From positions 6,076,001 to 6,140,000 of the forward strand of contig NZ_CP030073.1 in assembly GCF_003261055.1 (NCBI RefSeq): a DNA stretch of 64,000 bases, read 5' to 3'. The stretch comes from Streptomyces cadmiisoli (GTDB lineage: Bacteria > Actinomycetota > Actinomycetes > Streptomycetales > Streptomycetaceae). The notes beneath the pieces were generated by a model. It worked only from the letters and a program-made list of their open reading frames with translations, was not told the DNA's origin and did no database searches. Made by a program: the position numbers and the translations under genes. Below are positions 28,190 through 39,405 of this stretch, piece after piece (position 1 is the stretch's first letter; each line of letters begins with the position of its first letter).

Positions 28190-30133
28190 CTAGTCGATGC
28201 CGGCGAGTTCGGCCTGCGGCTGCGGCTGAGGCCGCGGCCGCGGGTTCGCCCGGTCGGCCTCCTCCGCCGCCGTGCGCAGTGCCGCTCTCGCCACCGCGTC
28301 CGCGTCCGACAGGGTGACCGAATCGACGCCCGGCCTGGCGCCGGCGGCGGTCACCCAATGCACCCCTTCGGTCGGCACGCCGAAGGCGAACCGGCGCGGG
28401 TGGGGACGCCCCTGACGGTTGATCACGTGGTACGGGCGGGGTGTCACGTCCAGGCCGCCCGTCTCGTAGCCGCCGACGGTGTGCGGCCGGCACCGGCCCG
28501 TCTCCAGGAGCCGGGAGAGCAGGTCGTCGGCGGTGCGGCGCAGGTCGGGCTCCGGGAGGCGGGCCTCTATCAGGGTTCTCACGCGGATCGCCGAGCCGGG
28601 GACGTCGGGGGAGTGCGCGAGCCACGCGCCGTCCGCGCGGCGCACCTCCAGGCGCGGCCCGAGCACCTCCAGCACGCCCGCCGCCACGAGGGCGGCCAGT
28701 TCCTCGATGCGGCGCCGGGGCGGGCCGATGGAGAGGAAGGCGTTGAGCGGGGTGTACCAGCGGTCGAGGTGGTCGCGGCGGGAGGTGCCGGAGACTCCGC
28801 CGTGGTCGACGACCAGGCGGATCTCGTTGCGCAGATCGCGCAGCACGTCGAGGGCGGCCTTGAGCGGGCCGTCCACATTGCCCCGGGCGGCCTGCGCGGC
28901 GTCCTCGCGCAGATGGGCCAGGAGCCAGTCGCGCCACTGGCCGGGGTGGTCGAAGGAGCGGTCCGCGTACGGGCGGGAGATCCGCTCCCAGGACCAGCGG
29001 TCGGCGGCCGGGACGCCGAACTCGTCGAGCAGCCGCAGCTCTTCGGGGTCGCGGTGCGGCAGGGCGAGGTAGCGGTCGGTGAACTCGGGGCGGCGCAGCA
29101 GCGCGGTGTAGTAGACCGTCTCGACCTCCTTCGCCACCAGCGGCCATATCTCCGCGAGGAAGTCGGGCGCCTCACCGGAGTCCGCGCGTTTGCGGAAGCC
29201 CGCGATCGCCTCCGGGGTGAGGACGAGCGGGAGGTGGCGGCCGTACGGGCCCTTCGCGTTGTCGCCGCGTGCCTGGTGGGGGATGCCGCGCCGGGAGCCG
29301 GCGTACAGGCGGGGCTCGCGGCCGGAGGGGAGGTAGCGCAGTCCTTCGCCGGTGGTGACGAAGCGGCCGCCGCGGCCGGTGGTCAACAGGGCCATGTGGT
29401 CGAAGAAGTTGAGACCGAGACCGCGCAGCAGTACCGGTTCGCCGGCGGTGACGGCGGTCAGGTCGACGTCGGCCGGGTTGGCGGGCGGGATGTGGCGAAG
29501 CCCGTGGTGGTCGGCGTGGGCCGCGTGGTGGCGCAGGTCCGCGTCCGGTGCGGTCGGCAGGTGCCCCTGGGCGAGCACGACGGCCGCGAGGCCGGTCAGC
29601 GTACGGCCGTTGTCCAGGGCGAGCGCCTGCCGGCCGTCCGCGCCGTCGTCGAGGCGGACGGCGCGGGCCGTGTGGGTCTCGACGCGCACCCCGGGCGGGG
29701 CCTGCCGGACCACTTCGGCGAACACCCACTCCAGATAGCGGCCGTAGTGGGCGCGGGTCGGATACTCGTCGGGTCCGAGGGTGCCGTCCGCCCACTCGTG
29801 CAGGCTCGGGCCCGGCCGGATCGGGCCCGAGCAGTCCACGCTCTCGTCGGTGAACAGGGTCACCTGCGAGGCCACGGTGTTCATCAGCAGCTCGGCCGAC
29901 TGCGCGGTGCGCCAGACGCGGCCGGGGCCGGGCGGCGCCGGGTCGATCACATGCACCGTCAGCAGGGTGCCGGGCGGCAGGAGTTCACGGGCGGAGGCGC
30001 AGAGGCGTTCCAGGACGCTCGTACCGCGCGGCCCGGCACCGACGAGGGCGACGGACACCGGCTCGGGTGCGGGCCCGGACGGGGACCCCGGTATGGCGGA
30101 CTCCGGTGCGGATTCCGCGGTCGGTGCAGACAA
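28190..30133 (-). CDS. FAD/NAD(P)-binding protein (COG4529-like)
   Basis: 647 residues. The N-terminal dinucleotide fold has VALVGAGPRGTSVLERL. The conserved RVWRTAQSAELLMNTVASQVTL and FFDHMALLTTGRGGRF segments fit the FAD-NAD(P)-binding family related to lysine/ornithine N-monooxygenases. The C-terminus is a Pro/Gln tail (PRPRPQPQPQAEL). TTG 30133 (MSAPTAESAPES) is preferred: GGGAG precedes it and the longer frame adds only low-complexity residues. Substrate unknown. It lies 169 bp downstream of the PhoD-like gene on the same strand. Confidence 0.85.
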   Translation of the reverse strand: MSAPTAESAPESAIPGSPSGPAPEPVSVALVGAGPRGTSVLERLCASARELLPPGTLLTVHVIDPAPPGPGRVWRTAQSAELLMNTVASQVTLFTDESVDCSGPIRPGPSLHEWADGTLGPDEYPTRAHYGRYLEWVFAEVVRQAPPGVRVETHTARAVRLDDGADGRQALALDNGRTLTGLAAVVLAQGHLPTAPDADLRHHAAHADHHGLRHIPPANPADVDLTAVTAGEPVLLRGLGLNFFDHMALLTTGRGGRFVTTGEGLRYLPSGREPRLYAGSRRGIPHQARGDNAKGPYGRHLPLVLTPEAIAGFRKRADSGEAPDFLAEIWPLVAKEVETVYYTALLRRPEFTDRYLALPHRDPEELRLLDEFGVPAADRWSWERISRPYADRSFDHPGQWRDWLLAHLREDAAQAARGNVDGPLKAALDVLRDLRNEIRLVVDHGGVSGTSRRDHLDRWYTPLNAFLSIGPPRRRIEELAALVAAGVLEVLGPRLEVRRADGAWLAHSPDVPGSAIRVRTLIEARLPEPDLRRTADDLLSRLLETGRCRPHTVGGYETGGLDVTPRPYHVINRQGRPHPRRFAFGVPTEGVHWVTAAGARPGVDSVTLSDADAVARAALRTAAEEADRANPRPRPQPQPQAELAGID

Positions 30134-30302
30134 TGCGGTGACTCCCGTGCGTGTGGGGCGCAGAGCGGCGAACCGTCCGATGGGAAGCGGACGGTCCGCC
30201 TCATCATGCCGTCGGGAACCACAGAAGCCAACGCGCGCCCCAGACGTCCCAGTTGTGCCCGCCGCACGGCCCGGATGTGCCCCCACACTTCCCAGATGTG
30301 CT

Positions 30303-31946
30303 TCATGCGGTGGTCAGAACCGACTCCTCCACGGTCGTCAGCCGTGCGCCGCCCTGTCCGTCCGCCCGTGCCTGCTCCAGCCGCAGCCGCGACTCGCGCC
30401 CCTTCATCGTCAGCGTCATGAGCTGGTTGCCGAACCAGGGGCCGCCGGTGCGGCGCCAGTCGATCGCCGGGCGCGGGACGCGTCCGTGTCCGGCGACCCG
30501 GCGGCCGAGGAAGCGGGCGGCGTTGCTCCAGCCGAAGCGGAAGCCGAGGCGTATCGACCGGGGCACGGAGTTGTGGACGGGGGAGCAGGTGAGCTGGAGC
30601 ACGCGCGCGTCGGGGCCGCCGGAGCCGGGCCAGGTCGGCTCGGCCACGTAGGCGTGGTGGACGTCGCCCGACAGGACGCACACCGTCGCCGGTGCCCCCT
30701 CGCCCGAACCGGCCTCGGCGATGAGCGCGGCCAGCGCGTCGAAGGAGTCCGGGAACGCCGCCCAGTGCTCCAGGTCGGCCGCCCGCCGCAGCTTCTCCCC
30801 GAACCGGGCCCAGCGCGCGCCCTTCTCGCCCCGGCACAGGGCCGCGTCCCACCCCTCCGCGTCGTGCACCAGATGCGGCAGCAGCCAGGGCAGGGAGGAG
30901 CCGATGAGGAGATGGTCGTAGCTGCCCGGCGCCTCCAGTGCCTGGGTGCGCAGCCACTGGGCCTCGCCCGCATCGAGCATCGAGCGGTTGCCCTCCTCCA
31001 GGACGCGGGCCATCCGGGTGTCGACCATCAGCAGGCGTACGCGGCCGAAGTCGCGCCGGTAGCTCCAGCGGACGGACGCGGGATCGGCGTCGGCCTCGGC
31101 GGCGAAGGCGCGCAGCACGTCGGTGGCGTCGGGTGTCTCGCGCACGGCCGCGTAGACCGGGTCGGCGGCCAGCTCGGTGGGCGACAGGTTGCCCAGATGC
31201 TGGTGCACCCAGTAGGAGGCCAGCCCGCTCAGCAGGCGCTCGCGCCACCAGGGGGTGTCCCGCATGTCGGCGAGCCAGGCGGCGGAGGTGTTCCAGTCGT
31301 CTATGACGTCGTGGTCGTCGAAGATCATGCAGCTGGGCACGGTGGACAGCAGCCAGCGCACCTCGGGGTCGAGCCAGGATTCGTAGTAGAGCCGGGTGTA
31401 CTCCTCGTAGTCCGCCACGCCCTGTCCCGGCGGTTCGCTCAGGTCGCGGCGGGCGGACAGCCAGCGCTGGGTGGCCCCGGAGGTCTCGTCGGCGTACACC
31501 TGGTCGCCCAGGAGCAGCAGGACGTCGGGGCGTTCGGCCGCGGGGTCGGCGGCGAGGCGGGCGGCCAGGGTGTCCAGGGCGTCCGGTCCGGCCGGGTCGT
31601 CATCGGCGGCCGGGGGCGCGGCCCAGCGGCACGAGCCGAAGGCGACGCGGACGGGGTCCTGCGTGGTGCCCGTGCGGATCTCCGAGGGCGGGAACGGGGA
31701 GTCCTCCAGGGGCCACACGCGGGTGTCGCCGAGGTACACCTCGTACGCCGTGGCCGTGCCCGCGGTCAGGCCGGTCACCGGCACGAGCGCGTAGTGATGG
31801 CCCGCGATCTGGAAGGTGCGGGCCGTGCCGCGGGAGCCGTCGGCGCAGCGCACCTCGACGGTGCACGGACGGCCGGTCTCGACCCAGACGGTCGCGGACG
31901 AGCCGTCGGCGTATCTCAGCAGTGGTCCAAGGCGCAGTGCCGTCAC
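30303..31946 (-). CDS. PhoD-like phosphatase/phosphodiesterase
   Basis: 547 residues of the PhoD metallophosphatase family. An N-terminal Ig-like domain (MTALRLGPLLRYADGSSATVWVE) precedes the catalytic core with VAFGSCRW, LLLLGDQVYADE, MIFDDHDVIDDWN and CVLSGDVHHAYVAEP, the metal-ligand series of PhoD. There is no Tat or Sec signal, unlike secreted PhoD, so it should act in the cytosol. No Pho box was seen in its upstream region. Confidence 0.9.
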   Translation of the reverse strand: MTALRLGPLLRYADGSSATVWVETGRPCTVEVRCADGSRGTARTFQIAGHHYALVPVTGLTAGTATAYEVYLGDTRVWPLEDSPFPPSEIRTGTTQDPVRVAFGSCRWAAPPAADDDPAGPDALDTLAARLAADPAAERPDVLLLLGDQVYADETSGATQRWLSARRDLSEPPGQGVADYEEYTRLYYESWLDPEVRWLLSTVPSCMIFDDHDVIDDWNTSAAWLADMRDTPWWRERLLSGLASYWVHQHLGNLSPTELAADPVYAAVRETPDATDVLRAFAAEADADPASVRWSYRRDFGRVRLLMVDTRMARVLEEGNRSMLDAGEAQWLRTQALEAPGSYDHLLIGSSLPWLLPHLVHDAEGWDAALCRGEKGARWARFGEKLRRAADLEHWAAFPDSFDALAALIAEAGSGEGAPATVCVLSGDVHHAYVAEPTWPGSGGPDARVLQLTCSPVHNSVPRSIRLGFRFGWSNAARFLGRRVAGHGRVPRPAIDWRRTGGPWFGNQLMTLTMKGRESRLRLEQARADGQGGARLTTVEESVLTTA

Positions 31947-32029
31947 GTGATCGCCCTCCTCCGTCGCCCCGTACGGTACGGAACGACGGAGGCCGGCGGG
32001 GAGGTTCCGCGCCAGAAAAGAGGGGCGGA

Positions 32030-32674
32030 TCAGCAGGACGCCAGGTAGTTCGTCAGGGCGTTCTTCTCGGTGGAGTCGACGGAGAGGCCGTAGTAGTACT
32101 TCACCTGGACCCAGGCGCGGACGTAGGTGCAGCGGTAGGCGGTGCGGGACGGCATCCAGGTGGCCGGGTCCTGGTCGCCCTTGGCCTGGTTGACGTTGTC
32201 GGTGACCGCGAGGAGCTGCGGGCGGGTCAGGTCGTTGGCGAAGGACTGGCGGCGCGAGGTGGTCCAGCTGCCGGCGCCGGAGTCCCAGGCCTCGGCGAGC
32301 GGTACGAGGTGGTCGATGTCGACGTCGGCGGCGGCGCTCCAGGTGGCGCCGTCGTACGGGGAGTACCAGCTGCCGCTGGTGGCGGCGCAGGCGGAGTCGG
32401 TGACGACGTTGGAGCCGTCGCGCTTGAGGACGGTCTCGCGGGTGTTGCAGGAGCCGCTGACGGTGATCCAGTGCGGGAAGAGGTCGCGGTTGTAGCCGGT
32501 GCGGTTCTCGGTCGCCACGGTGAGCTGGGCGAGGTAGCTGCGGGCGGTGGCCGCGCTGACCGGGGTGGGGAGGGCGGCGGAGGCGGTGGGGGCGCTGAAG
32601 AGGGCCGCGGAGGCGATGAGGGCACTGAACGCCGCGGTGATGCCGAGCCGTCGACGCGCGTAGAACCTGGACAT
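32030..32674 (-). CDS. Secreted HNH-type nuclease (DUF1524/GmrSD-like family)
   Basis: 214 residues with a Sec signal peptide (RRRLGITAAFSALIASAALFSAPTASA). The mature part carries the catalytic motif DIDHLVPLAEAWDSG and a later NVNQAKGDQDPATWMP with the metal-site asparagine and lysine, as in streptomycete extracellular HNH nucleases. Cysteines (SCNTRE, DSACAAT, YRCTYV, LASC) suggest two disulfides. GGGAG precedes the ATG by five bases. Likely releases nucleotides from external DNA. Confidence 0.9.
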   Translation of the reverse strand: MSRFYARRRLGITAAFSALIASAALFSAPTASAALPTPVSAATARSYLAQLTVATENRTGYNRDLFPHWITVSGSCNTRETVLKRDGSNVVTDSACAATSGSWYSPYDGATWSAAADVDIDHLVPLAEAWDSGAGSWTTSRRQSFANDLTRPQLLAVTDNVNQAKGDQDPATWMPSRTAYRCTYVRAWVQVKYYYGLSVDSTEKNALTNYLASC

Positions 32675-32834
32675 GCGAACTCCCTGGGAATGTGGGGGTG
32701 TTGGCGGGCGAGCGTGGGAATGCTCGCGGTGCCGTATTGCGAACGGGTGTGCGTTCGGTGAGAAGTTAGTGACGCGGGCATGACACGACAAGGTTCAAGG
32801 CGGAACTTTTCGCTCCAGAGGCGTCGCGTACCAT

Positions 32835-33062
32835 GGGGAGCGCAGAAGGGGAGTAGCTCTTCGCCGGACCGTCGACATACTGCTCAGCTCGTCTGAGCCG
32901 GCGCCCGGAGGCAGGCCTCGTCCACGAGGCCCGCCAGCGAGACCTTCGGCAAGCAGTGCACGCCCGTGCCTCTCGGCACGGGTGCCGTGTGGGCTGCCGT
33001 GCCGAGGTCTTGTACGCAAGGTGCAGCGCTCTCGGTGGGGCAGCCCCGACCGATTGAGGAAC
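32835..33062 (+). ncRNA. yybP-ykoY (Mn2+) riboswitch
   Basis: The aptamer contains the near-invariant AAGGGGAGTAGC (32846-32857) and the second conserved loop GCGAGACCTTCGGC (32937-32950), the two strands that build the metal site in yybP-ykoY RNAs. Between them lie the expected variable stems. Downstream, GCCGAGGTCT (33001-33010) is nearly complementary to AGACCTTCGGC, giving a plausible alternative fold, and a GGGGC-GCCCC hairpin sits just before the ribosome site. It is directly upstream of a UPF0016 Mn exporter gene, the classic yybP-ykoY target. Confidence 0.85.
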
Positions 33063-33063
33063 C

Positions 33064-33645
33064 TTGATCAGCCTTTCCGTCACGGCGCTCGTCTTCGGCG
33101 TCGTCTTCCTCGCCGAACTGCCGGACAAGACCGCGCTCGCCGGCCTCGTGCTCGGCACCCGGTACCGCGCGTCGTACGTCTTCGCCGGCGTCGCCGCGGC
33201 GTTCACGCTGCACGTCGCGCTCGCCGTCGCGGCGGGCAGTGTGCTCACCCTGCTGCCGCAGCAGCTCGTGCACGCGCTGACGGGCGTGCTCTTCCTGGGC
33301 GGTGCCGCGATGCTGCTGCTGAAGGGGCACGGCGAGGAGGAGGACATCCGCAAGCCGGAGGACCAGTCCTTCTGGAAGGTCTCCGGCGCCGGATTCATGC
33401 TCATCCTGGTCGCCGAGTTCGGTGACCTGACGCAGATCATGACGGCGAACCTCGCCGCGCGCTACGACGACCCGCTCTCCGTCGGCCTGGGCGCGGTGCT
33501 GGCCCTGTGGGCGGTCGCCGGGCTGGGCATCGTCGGCGGGAAGGCGCTGATGAAGCGGGTGCCGCTGGGGCTGATCACCAGGATCGCGGCGCTGCTGATG
33601 GCCGGGCTCGGGGTGTGGAGCCTGTGGGAGGCCGTGACCGGCTGA
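33064..33645 (+). CDS. UPF0016/GDT1-family Mn2+ (Ca2+) exporter
   Basis: 193 residues, six TM helices in two halves. The two inverted ExGD-type motifs are ELPDKTALAGLVLGTRY (residues ~16) and EFGDLTQIMTANLAARY (~119), the metal-binding signature of the family; in the first the glycine is proline, as is usual in actinobacterial members. TTG 33064 has GAGGA upstream. The riboswitch in its leader should turn it on when Mn2+ is high. Confidence 0.93.
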   Translation: MISLSVTALVFGVVFLAELPDKTALAGLVLGTRYRASYVFAGVAAAFTLHVALAVAAGSVLTLLPQQLVHALTGVLFLGGAAMLLLKGHGEEEDIRKPEDQSFWKVSGAGFMLILVAEFGDLTQIMTANLAARYDDPLSVGLGAVLALWAVAGLGIVGGKALMKRVPLGLITRIAALLMAGLGVWSLWEAVTG

Positions 33646-33926
33646 GCTGAACGGCCGGTGAACGTTCCCGGGTGTGGTGGCGTAAGACGGGGATTGTTTT
33701 GTACCGTAGGGAAACAAAGTGGTTCCCGCCCGTTTCCCCTGACCGGCGGGCGGGGCCACCTTGTCCCTTCGGGGGCCGGCCCGCGTTGTCGGGTGCGCAG
33801 CCCCGGGGCGGGACCGCGGGCGGCCCGTCCGCCGGCCTTTCCGGCCCCCTGCCCCCTGCCCCCTCGGGGGGTGTCTTGTCCGTACGAGGGCCGTGCCGGC
33901 CCTCGGCCCGCTTCCTGGAGTTGCCG

Positions 33927-34583
33927 ATGACGGCCACCACCGTGCTCACCGCCCGCGCCCTCCTGCTCGACATGGACGGCACCCTGGTCAATTCCGACGC
34001 CGTGGTGGAGCGCATCTGGCGGCGCTGGGCCGAGCGGCACGGGCTCGACGGGGACGAGGTCATGAAGGTCGTGCACGGGCGCCAGGGATACGCCTCCATG
34101 GCGGTGCTGCTGCCGAACCGGCCGATCGAGCAGAACCACGCCGACAACGCGCGGATGCTCGCGGAGGAGACCGCCGACATGGACGGCGTCGTGCCGGTGC
34201 CTGGGGCGGCGGAGTTCCTCGCGTCGCTGCGCGGGGTGCCGCACGCGTTGGTGACGTCCGCCGACGTCGCGCTGTCCACGGCGCGGATGGCGGCGGCGGG
34301 GCTCGATCTGCCGGACGTGCGGGTGACCGCGGAGTCGGTGGGCGCGAGCAAGCCCGATCCGGAAGGCTTCCTGAAGGGGGCCGCGGAGCTGGGAGTGGCG
34401 CCCGCGGACTGCCTGGTGTTCGAGGACTCCGGGGCGGGGATCGCGGCGGGGCGGGCCGCGGGGATGCGGGTGGTGGGAGTGGGGCCGCGGGCCGGGTTCC
34501 ATCGGCCCGATGTGCAGGTCGCGGACCTGACGCGGGTGCGGGTCGAGGCGGCTGCCGGGGTGGTCCGGGTTCACGTGGGGTAG
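33927..34583 (+). CDS. HAD-IA phosphatase (sugar/glycerol phosphatase-like)
   Basis: 218 residues. Motif I is LLLDMDGTLVNSD (D15 nucleophile, D17 acid), motif II the ALVTSADVAL strand, motif III SKPDPEGFL, motif IV VFEDSGAGI. The cap is the small helical C1 type. It resembles sugar-phosphatase and glycerol-3-phosphatase members such as HAD-IA GPP. ATG 33927 is preceded by CTGGAG. The upstream 281 bp (33646-33926) hold no gene and no assignable promoter. Confidence 0.9.
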   Translation: MTATTVLTARALLLDMDGTLVNSDAVVERIWRRWAERHGLDGDEVMKVVHGRQGYASMAVLLPNRPIEQNHADNARMLAEETADMDGVVPVPGAAEFLASLRGVPHALVTSADVALSTARMAAAGLDLPDVRVTAESVGASKPDPEGFLKGAAELGVAPADCLVFEDSGAGIAAGRAAGMRVVGVGPRAGFHRPDVQVADLTRVRVEAAAGVVRVHVG

Positions 34584-34989
34584 CGGTGGGGGCGGCTGCC
34601 GTCGGGGGGCGGCTGCACTGCCCCGCGTTTGCGGGGTGCCGCCCGTGGTCCGGTGGGGTGTGCTGTCCGGCGTTGCGGGGTGCCGCCCGCGGCCACCCGT
34701 CATCCGTGCCGCCCTCGCCCACCCGTGCCGTCCTCTGCGGCACGTATGCCCGCGGTGGGGCGGGTGAGGTGCGCTGCCCGATGTTGTGGGGTGTCGCCCG
34801 TGGTCGGGGCGGCTGCTCTGCCCCGCGTTTGCGGGGTGCCGCCCGTGGTCGGGTGGGGTGTGCTGTCCGGCGTTGCGGGGTGCCGCCCGCGCCCATCCGT
34901 ACCGTCCGCGCCCACCCGTGCCGTCCTCTGCGGCACGTAGGCCCGCGGTGGGGCGGGCCCGTGCGTCTGTGGGCGGGGCGGTCGGCGGT
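34584..34989. other. 406-bp intergenic region dominated by a ~200-bp direct repeat
   Basis: No gene supported: the frames here are low-complexity and repeat in register with the DNA repeat. See the repeat entry and the corresponding finding. Confidence 0.7.
34608..34960. repeat. ~200-bp tandem repeat, about 1.8 copies
   Basis: The stretch from 34608 recurs at 34808 at an offset of exactly 200 bp for at least 80 bp; after a 7-bp deletion in copy 2 it continues at an offset of 193 to about 34960. Each unit contains the hairpin CCCCGCGTTTGCGGGG and subrepeats GYGGGGTGYCGCCCG, which occur five times in all (near 34632, 34676, 34788, 34832, 34876). Confidence 0.85.
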
Positions 34990-36174
34990 TTACGGCTCTC
35001 TGGTCTCTGATTCCAGGCGTTGGCGGGTGGCCGCGTCGTAGACGCCGCGGTCGTCGGGGTCGATGCCGCGGGTCCACTGGTAGGTGCGTACGGCGTCTTC
35101 CACACGGTGGTTGTAGTGGCCGTGGGGCTCGTCGTTGTACAGGAACAGCTGGCGCAGGCGGAGCTGGAGTTCGACGACCTCGGGGCCGTCGTCGCCGCGG
35201 CGCAGGACGACGGCGTTGTCACCGCCCCCGTCGTCGGGAGCGTCCGCGGGGTCGCTGGCCTTGGCGGTGGTGGCCGTCCGGGTCGGGGTGGCCGACTCGG
35301 TGGGGGTGGCGGAGGCGGTCGACTCCGACGCGGACGGCGAGGGGGACGAGGACGCGCTGGTCGACGGTGACGCGGAGGCGGACGTCGGCGGTGCGGACGT
35401 CGCGGACGCGGACGGGACCCCGGTCGACTCGCCGGTGGACGCGTCCGGCACGGCCTCCCGTGCGTTGCGCGGTGCCGCGCCGTCCCGGGAGGGCGTCTCG
35501 TAGGAGAACAGCCCGGCGGCGGCGCCGGCGGCCGCCACCACGGCGAGCACCGCACCCGCCGCGCCGAGCACGGCCGTACGGCGACGGCCGCGCGAGCGCC
35601 CCCCGCCGCCGACGGCGGGGTCGGCGATCCGGCCGATCTCGGTGGTGGGCGCGGCCGGCGACGACGTCGTGTCGAACATGCGCAGGTCGGTCGCGTTGGG
35701 GGTGTTGTCCGAGGGCGTCAGCGGGGTGGGCAGCGCAGGAGGCGTCACCGCCTGCAGCTGCATCGTGGCGTCGGCGCCCGCGCCCGCGCCCGCGCCCGCA
35801 TCGGCACCGGCACCCGCGCCCGTACCGGCGCCCGTGCCCGCACCGGCGCCCGTGCCCGTACCGGCACCCGTGCCCGCGCCCACCGCGCCCGCGTCCACCG
35901 CGTGCAGCTGCATCGTGGCGTCCGCGCTCGCGCTCCCGCCCGCGCCCGGCTCGGACGGCTGCGCCGGGTCCGGCCCGGCGGCCGGGTTCTCGGCCTCCAG
36001 GTCGACGTACGGCCGGATGCGCAGCGGGTCGAAGTCCTCGGCCGCCGCCTGTTCCGCCGTGCGCGCGTCGCGCAGCGCGTCGGACGCACGTCGGCCGCAG
36101 GCGCAGGCCGGTGTGTTGTCCACCGTTCTGGGCGCCCCGCACTCCGGGCACTGATGCCCCATCGGCTCCACCAC
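34990..36174 (-). CDS. Membrane-anchored peptidoglycan-binding protein with zinc ribbon
   Basis: 394 residues from GTG 36174 (GGGAGGGA upstream; ATG 36162 is an alternative). The N-terminus is a zinc-ribbon-like CPECGAPRTVDNTPACACG. A low-complexity GAGTGAGTG region follows, then one TM helix (TAVLGAAGAVLAVVAAAGAAAGLF), an ~70-residue Ser/Thr/Pro-rich stalk, and a C-terminal PG_binding_1 domain (VVLRRGDDGPEVVELQLRLRQL, then HYNHRVEDAVRTYQWTRG). The layout puts the binding domain outside and the zinc ribbon inside the cell. Confidence 0.85.
   Translation of the reverse strand: MVEPMGHQCPECGAPRTVDNTPACACGRRASDALRDARTAEQAAAEDFDPLRIRPYVDLEAENPAAGPDPAQPSEPGAGGSASADATMQLHAVDAGAVGAGTGAGTGTGAGAGTGAGTGAGAGADAGAGAGAGADATMQLQAVTPPALPTPLTPSDNTPNATDLRMFDTTSSPAAPTTEIGRIADPAVGGGGRSRGRRRTAVLGAAGAVLAVVAAAGAAAGLFSYETPSRDGAAPRNAREAVPDASTGESTGVPSASATSAPPTSASASPSTSASSSPSPSASESTASATPTESATPTRTATTAKASDPADAPDDGGGDNAVVLRRGDDGPEVVELQLRLRQLFLYNDEPHGHYNHRVEDAVRTYQWTRGIDPDDRGVYDAATRQRLESETREP
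35775..35890. repeat. In-frame 6-bp tandem repeats encoding Gly-Ala/Gly-Thr
   Basis: About 18 imperfect GCGCCC/GCACCG hexamers run within the peptidoglycan-binding gene and encode alternating GA and GT dipeptides. Such tracts vary in length by slippage. Confidence 0.85.
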
Positions 36175-36343
36175 GCGTCCGTCCCTCCCCTCGCGACCCC
36201 CGCGACCCCAGAGATTATGCAGATCTCGTGGAGGTCCTGTTGACGAAGCCCCCTCAGTCGGCGCGGACCCGCTGCGGAACGGCCGCTTCCAAAGGGACTC
36301 GACAGGCCATAACCGGGCATACCGCCCAGGATGGGGGATGTAA

Positions 36344-38428
<2,085 letters not shown>

Positions 38429-38704
38429 GCCCCCTCGCGCCGAGCGCCCGCGACGCACCCGCACCCGCACCCCCAGCAGTCGCCCCCGCGCGCCTGGTGG
38501 GACCCCGGTTGTGCGTGAGTGGTGCCGTGGTTCCCGCCGCCTCCCCGGGTGCCAAGCAGGTGACGAGGCGTCAGGGTCCTGTATGCGCGGGCCGGTTGTG
38601 GACGGCCGGGGTCGGATGCCGTTTACGGCGGAGCGGGCGGGCAACCCGTTTCGGCGGGCCGGTCCCGCGGAGGGCCGGCCGGGTCGAGAACCCGGAAGGC
38701 ACAC

Positions 38705-39400
38705 ATGTCCACTGGCTGGATCATTGCTCTGATCGTGATCGTGGTGGCGGTCGGCCTGGCGGCGGCCGCCCTGACCCTGCGCAGCCGGGGTGCGCCCGGC
38801 GGACGTGGCCTGCGGAGGCGCTTCGGACCCGAGTACGACCGGGCCGTGGCCCGGCACGACGGCGACAGCAGGGCCGCCGAGCGGGAGCTCGCCGAACGCG
38901 TCGAGCGGCACGGCGACTTGCCCGAACGCCCCCTCGAACCGGCGCGGCGCGAGGAGTTCGAGGCCCGCTGGACGGCCGCGCAGGAGCGCTTCGTCGACTC
39001 GCCGCAGGAGGCGATGGCCGAGGCGGACCGGCTGCTCGCCGAACTGGCCGCGGAGCGCGGCTTCCCGGACGGCGGGCGGTACGAGGAGCAGTTCGCCGCG
39101 CTGTCCGTGCACCACGCGGACCACGTGCACGGGTACCGGCGCGTCCACCGCATCGCCCACGTGCGGGTGAACGGCGCCTACGACGGGCGGGCGGAGGCCG
39201 CGCAGGACGGTCCCGTCGGCACCGAGGAGATGCGCGCGGCCATGGTCGAGGCGCGCGCCCTGTTCGAGGACCTGATGGGCTCGGGGCGCGGCGACGGCGA
39301 ACGCCGCGCGGCGCGGGAGCGGGCCGGGAACCCGGCCGCTCCGGGCAGCGGCCACCGGCATCTGCCGTGGGCCTTCACCCGGCACGCCAAGGGGAGTTGA
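38705..39400 (+). CDS. Single-TM protein with helical extracytoplasmic/cytosolic domain, unknown
   Basis: 231 residues: an N-terminal TM helix (STGWIIALIVIVVAVGLAAAALTL) and a charged helical domain (EYDRAVARHDGDSRAAERELAERVERHG, FVDSPQEAMAEADRLLAELAAERGF). The segment around residues 90-160 recurs in weaker form in the downstream gene product (VDAPRAAVEEADQVLEEIAGRF), so the two proteins share a helical domain. Five bp separate its stop from the next start. Family function is unknown. Confidence 0.75.
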   Translation: MSTGWIIALIVIVVAVGLAAAALTLRSRGAPGGRGLRRRFGPEYDRAVARHDGDSRAAERELAERVERHGDLPERPLEPARREEFEARWTAAQERFVDSPQEAMAEADRLLAELAAERGFPDGGRYEEQFAALSVHHADHVHGYRRVHRIAHVRVNGAYDGRAEAAQDGPVGTEEMRAAMVEARALFEDLMGSGRGDGERRAARERAGNPAAPGSGHRHLPWAFTRHAKGS

Positions 39401-39405
39401 GACAC

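Noticed and set aside
34600..34965. CRISPR array
   Set aside because: Repeat units are ~200 bp with degenerate subrepeats, no constant short repeat with unique spacers, and no cas genes.
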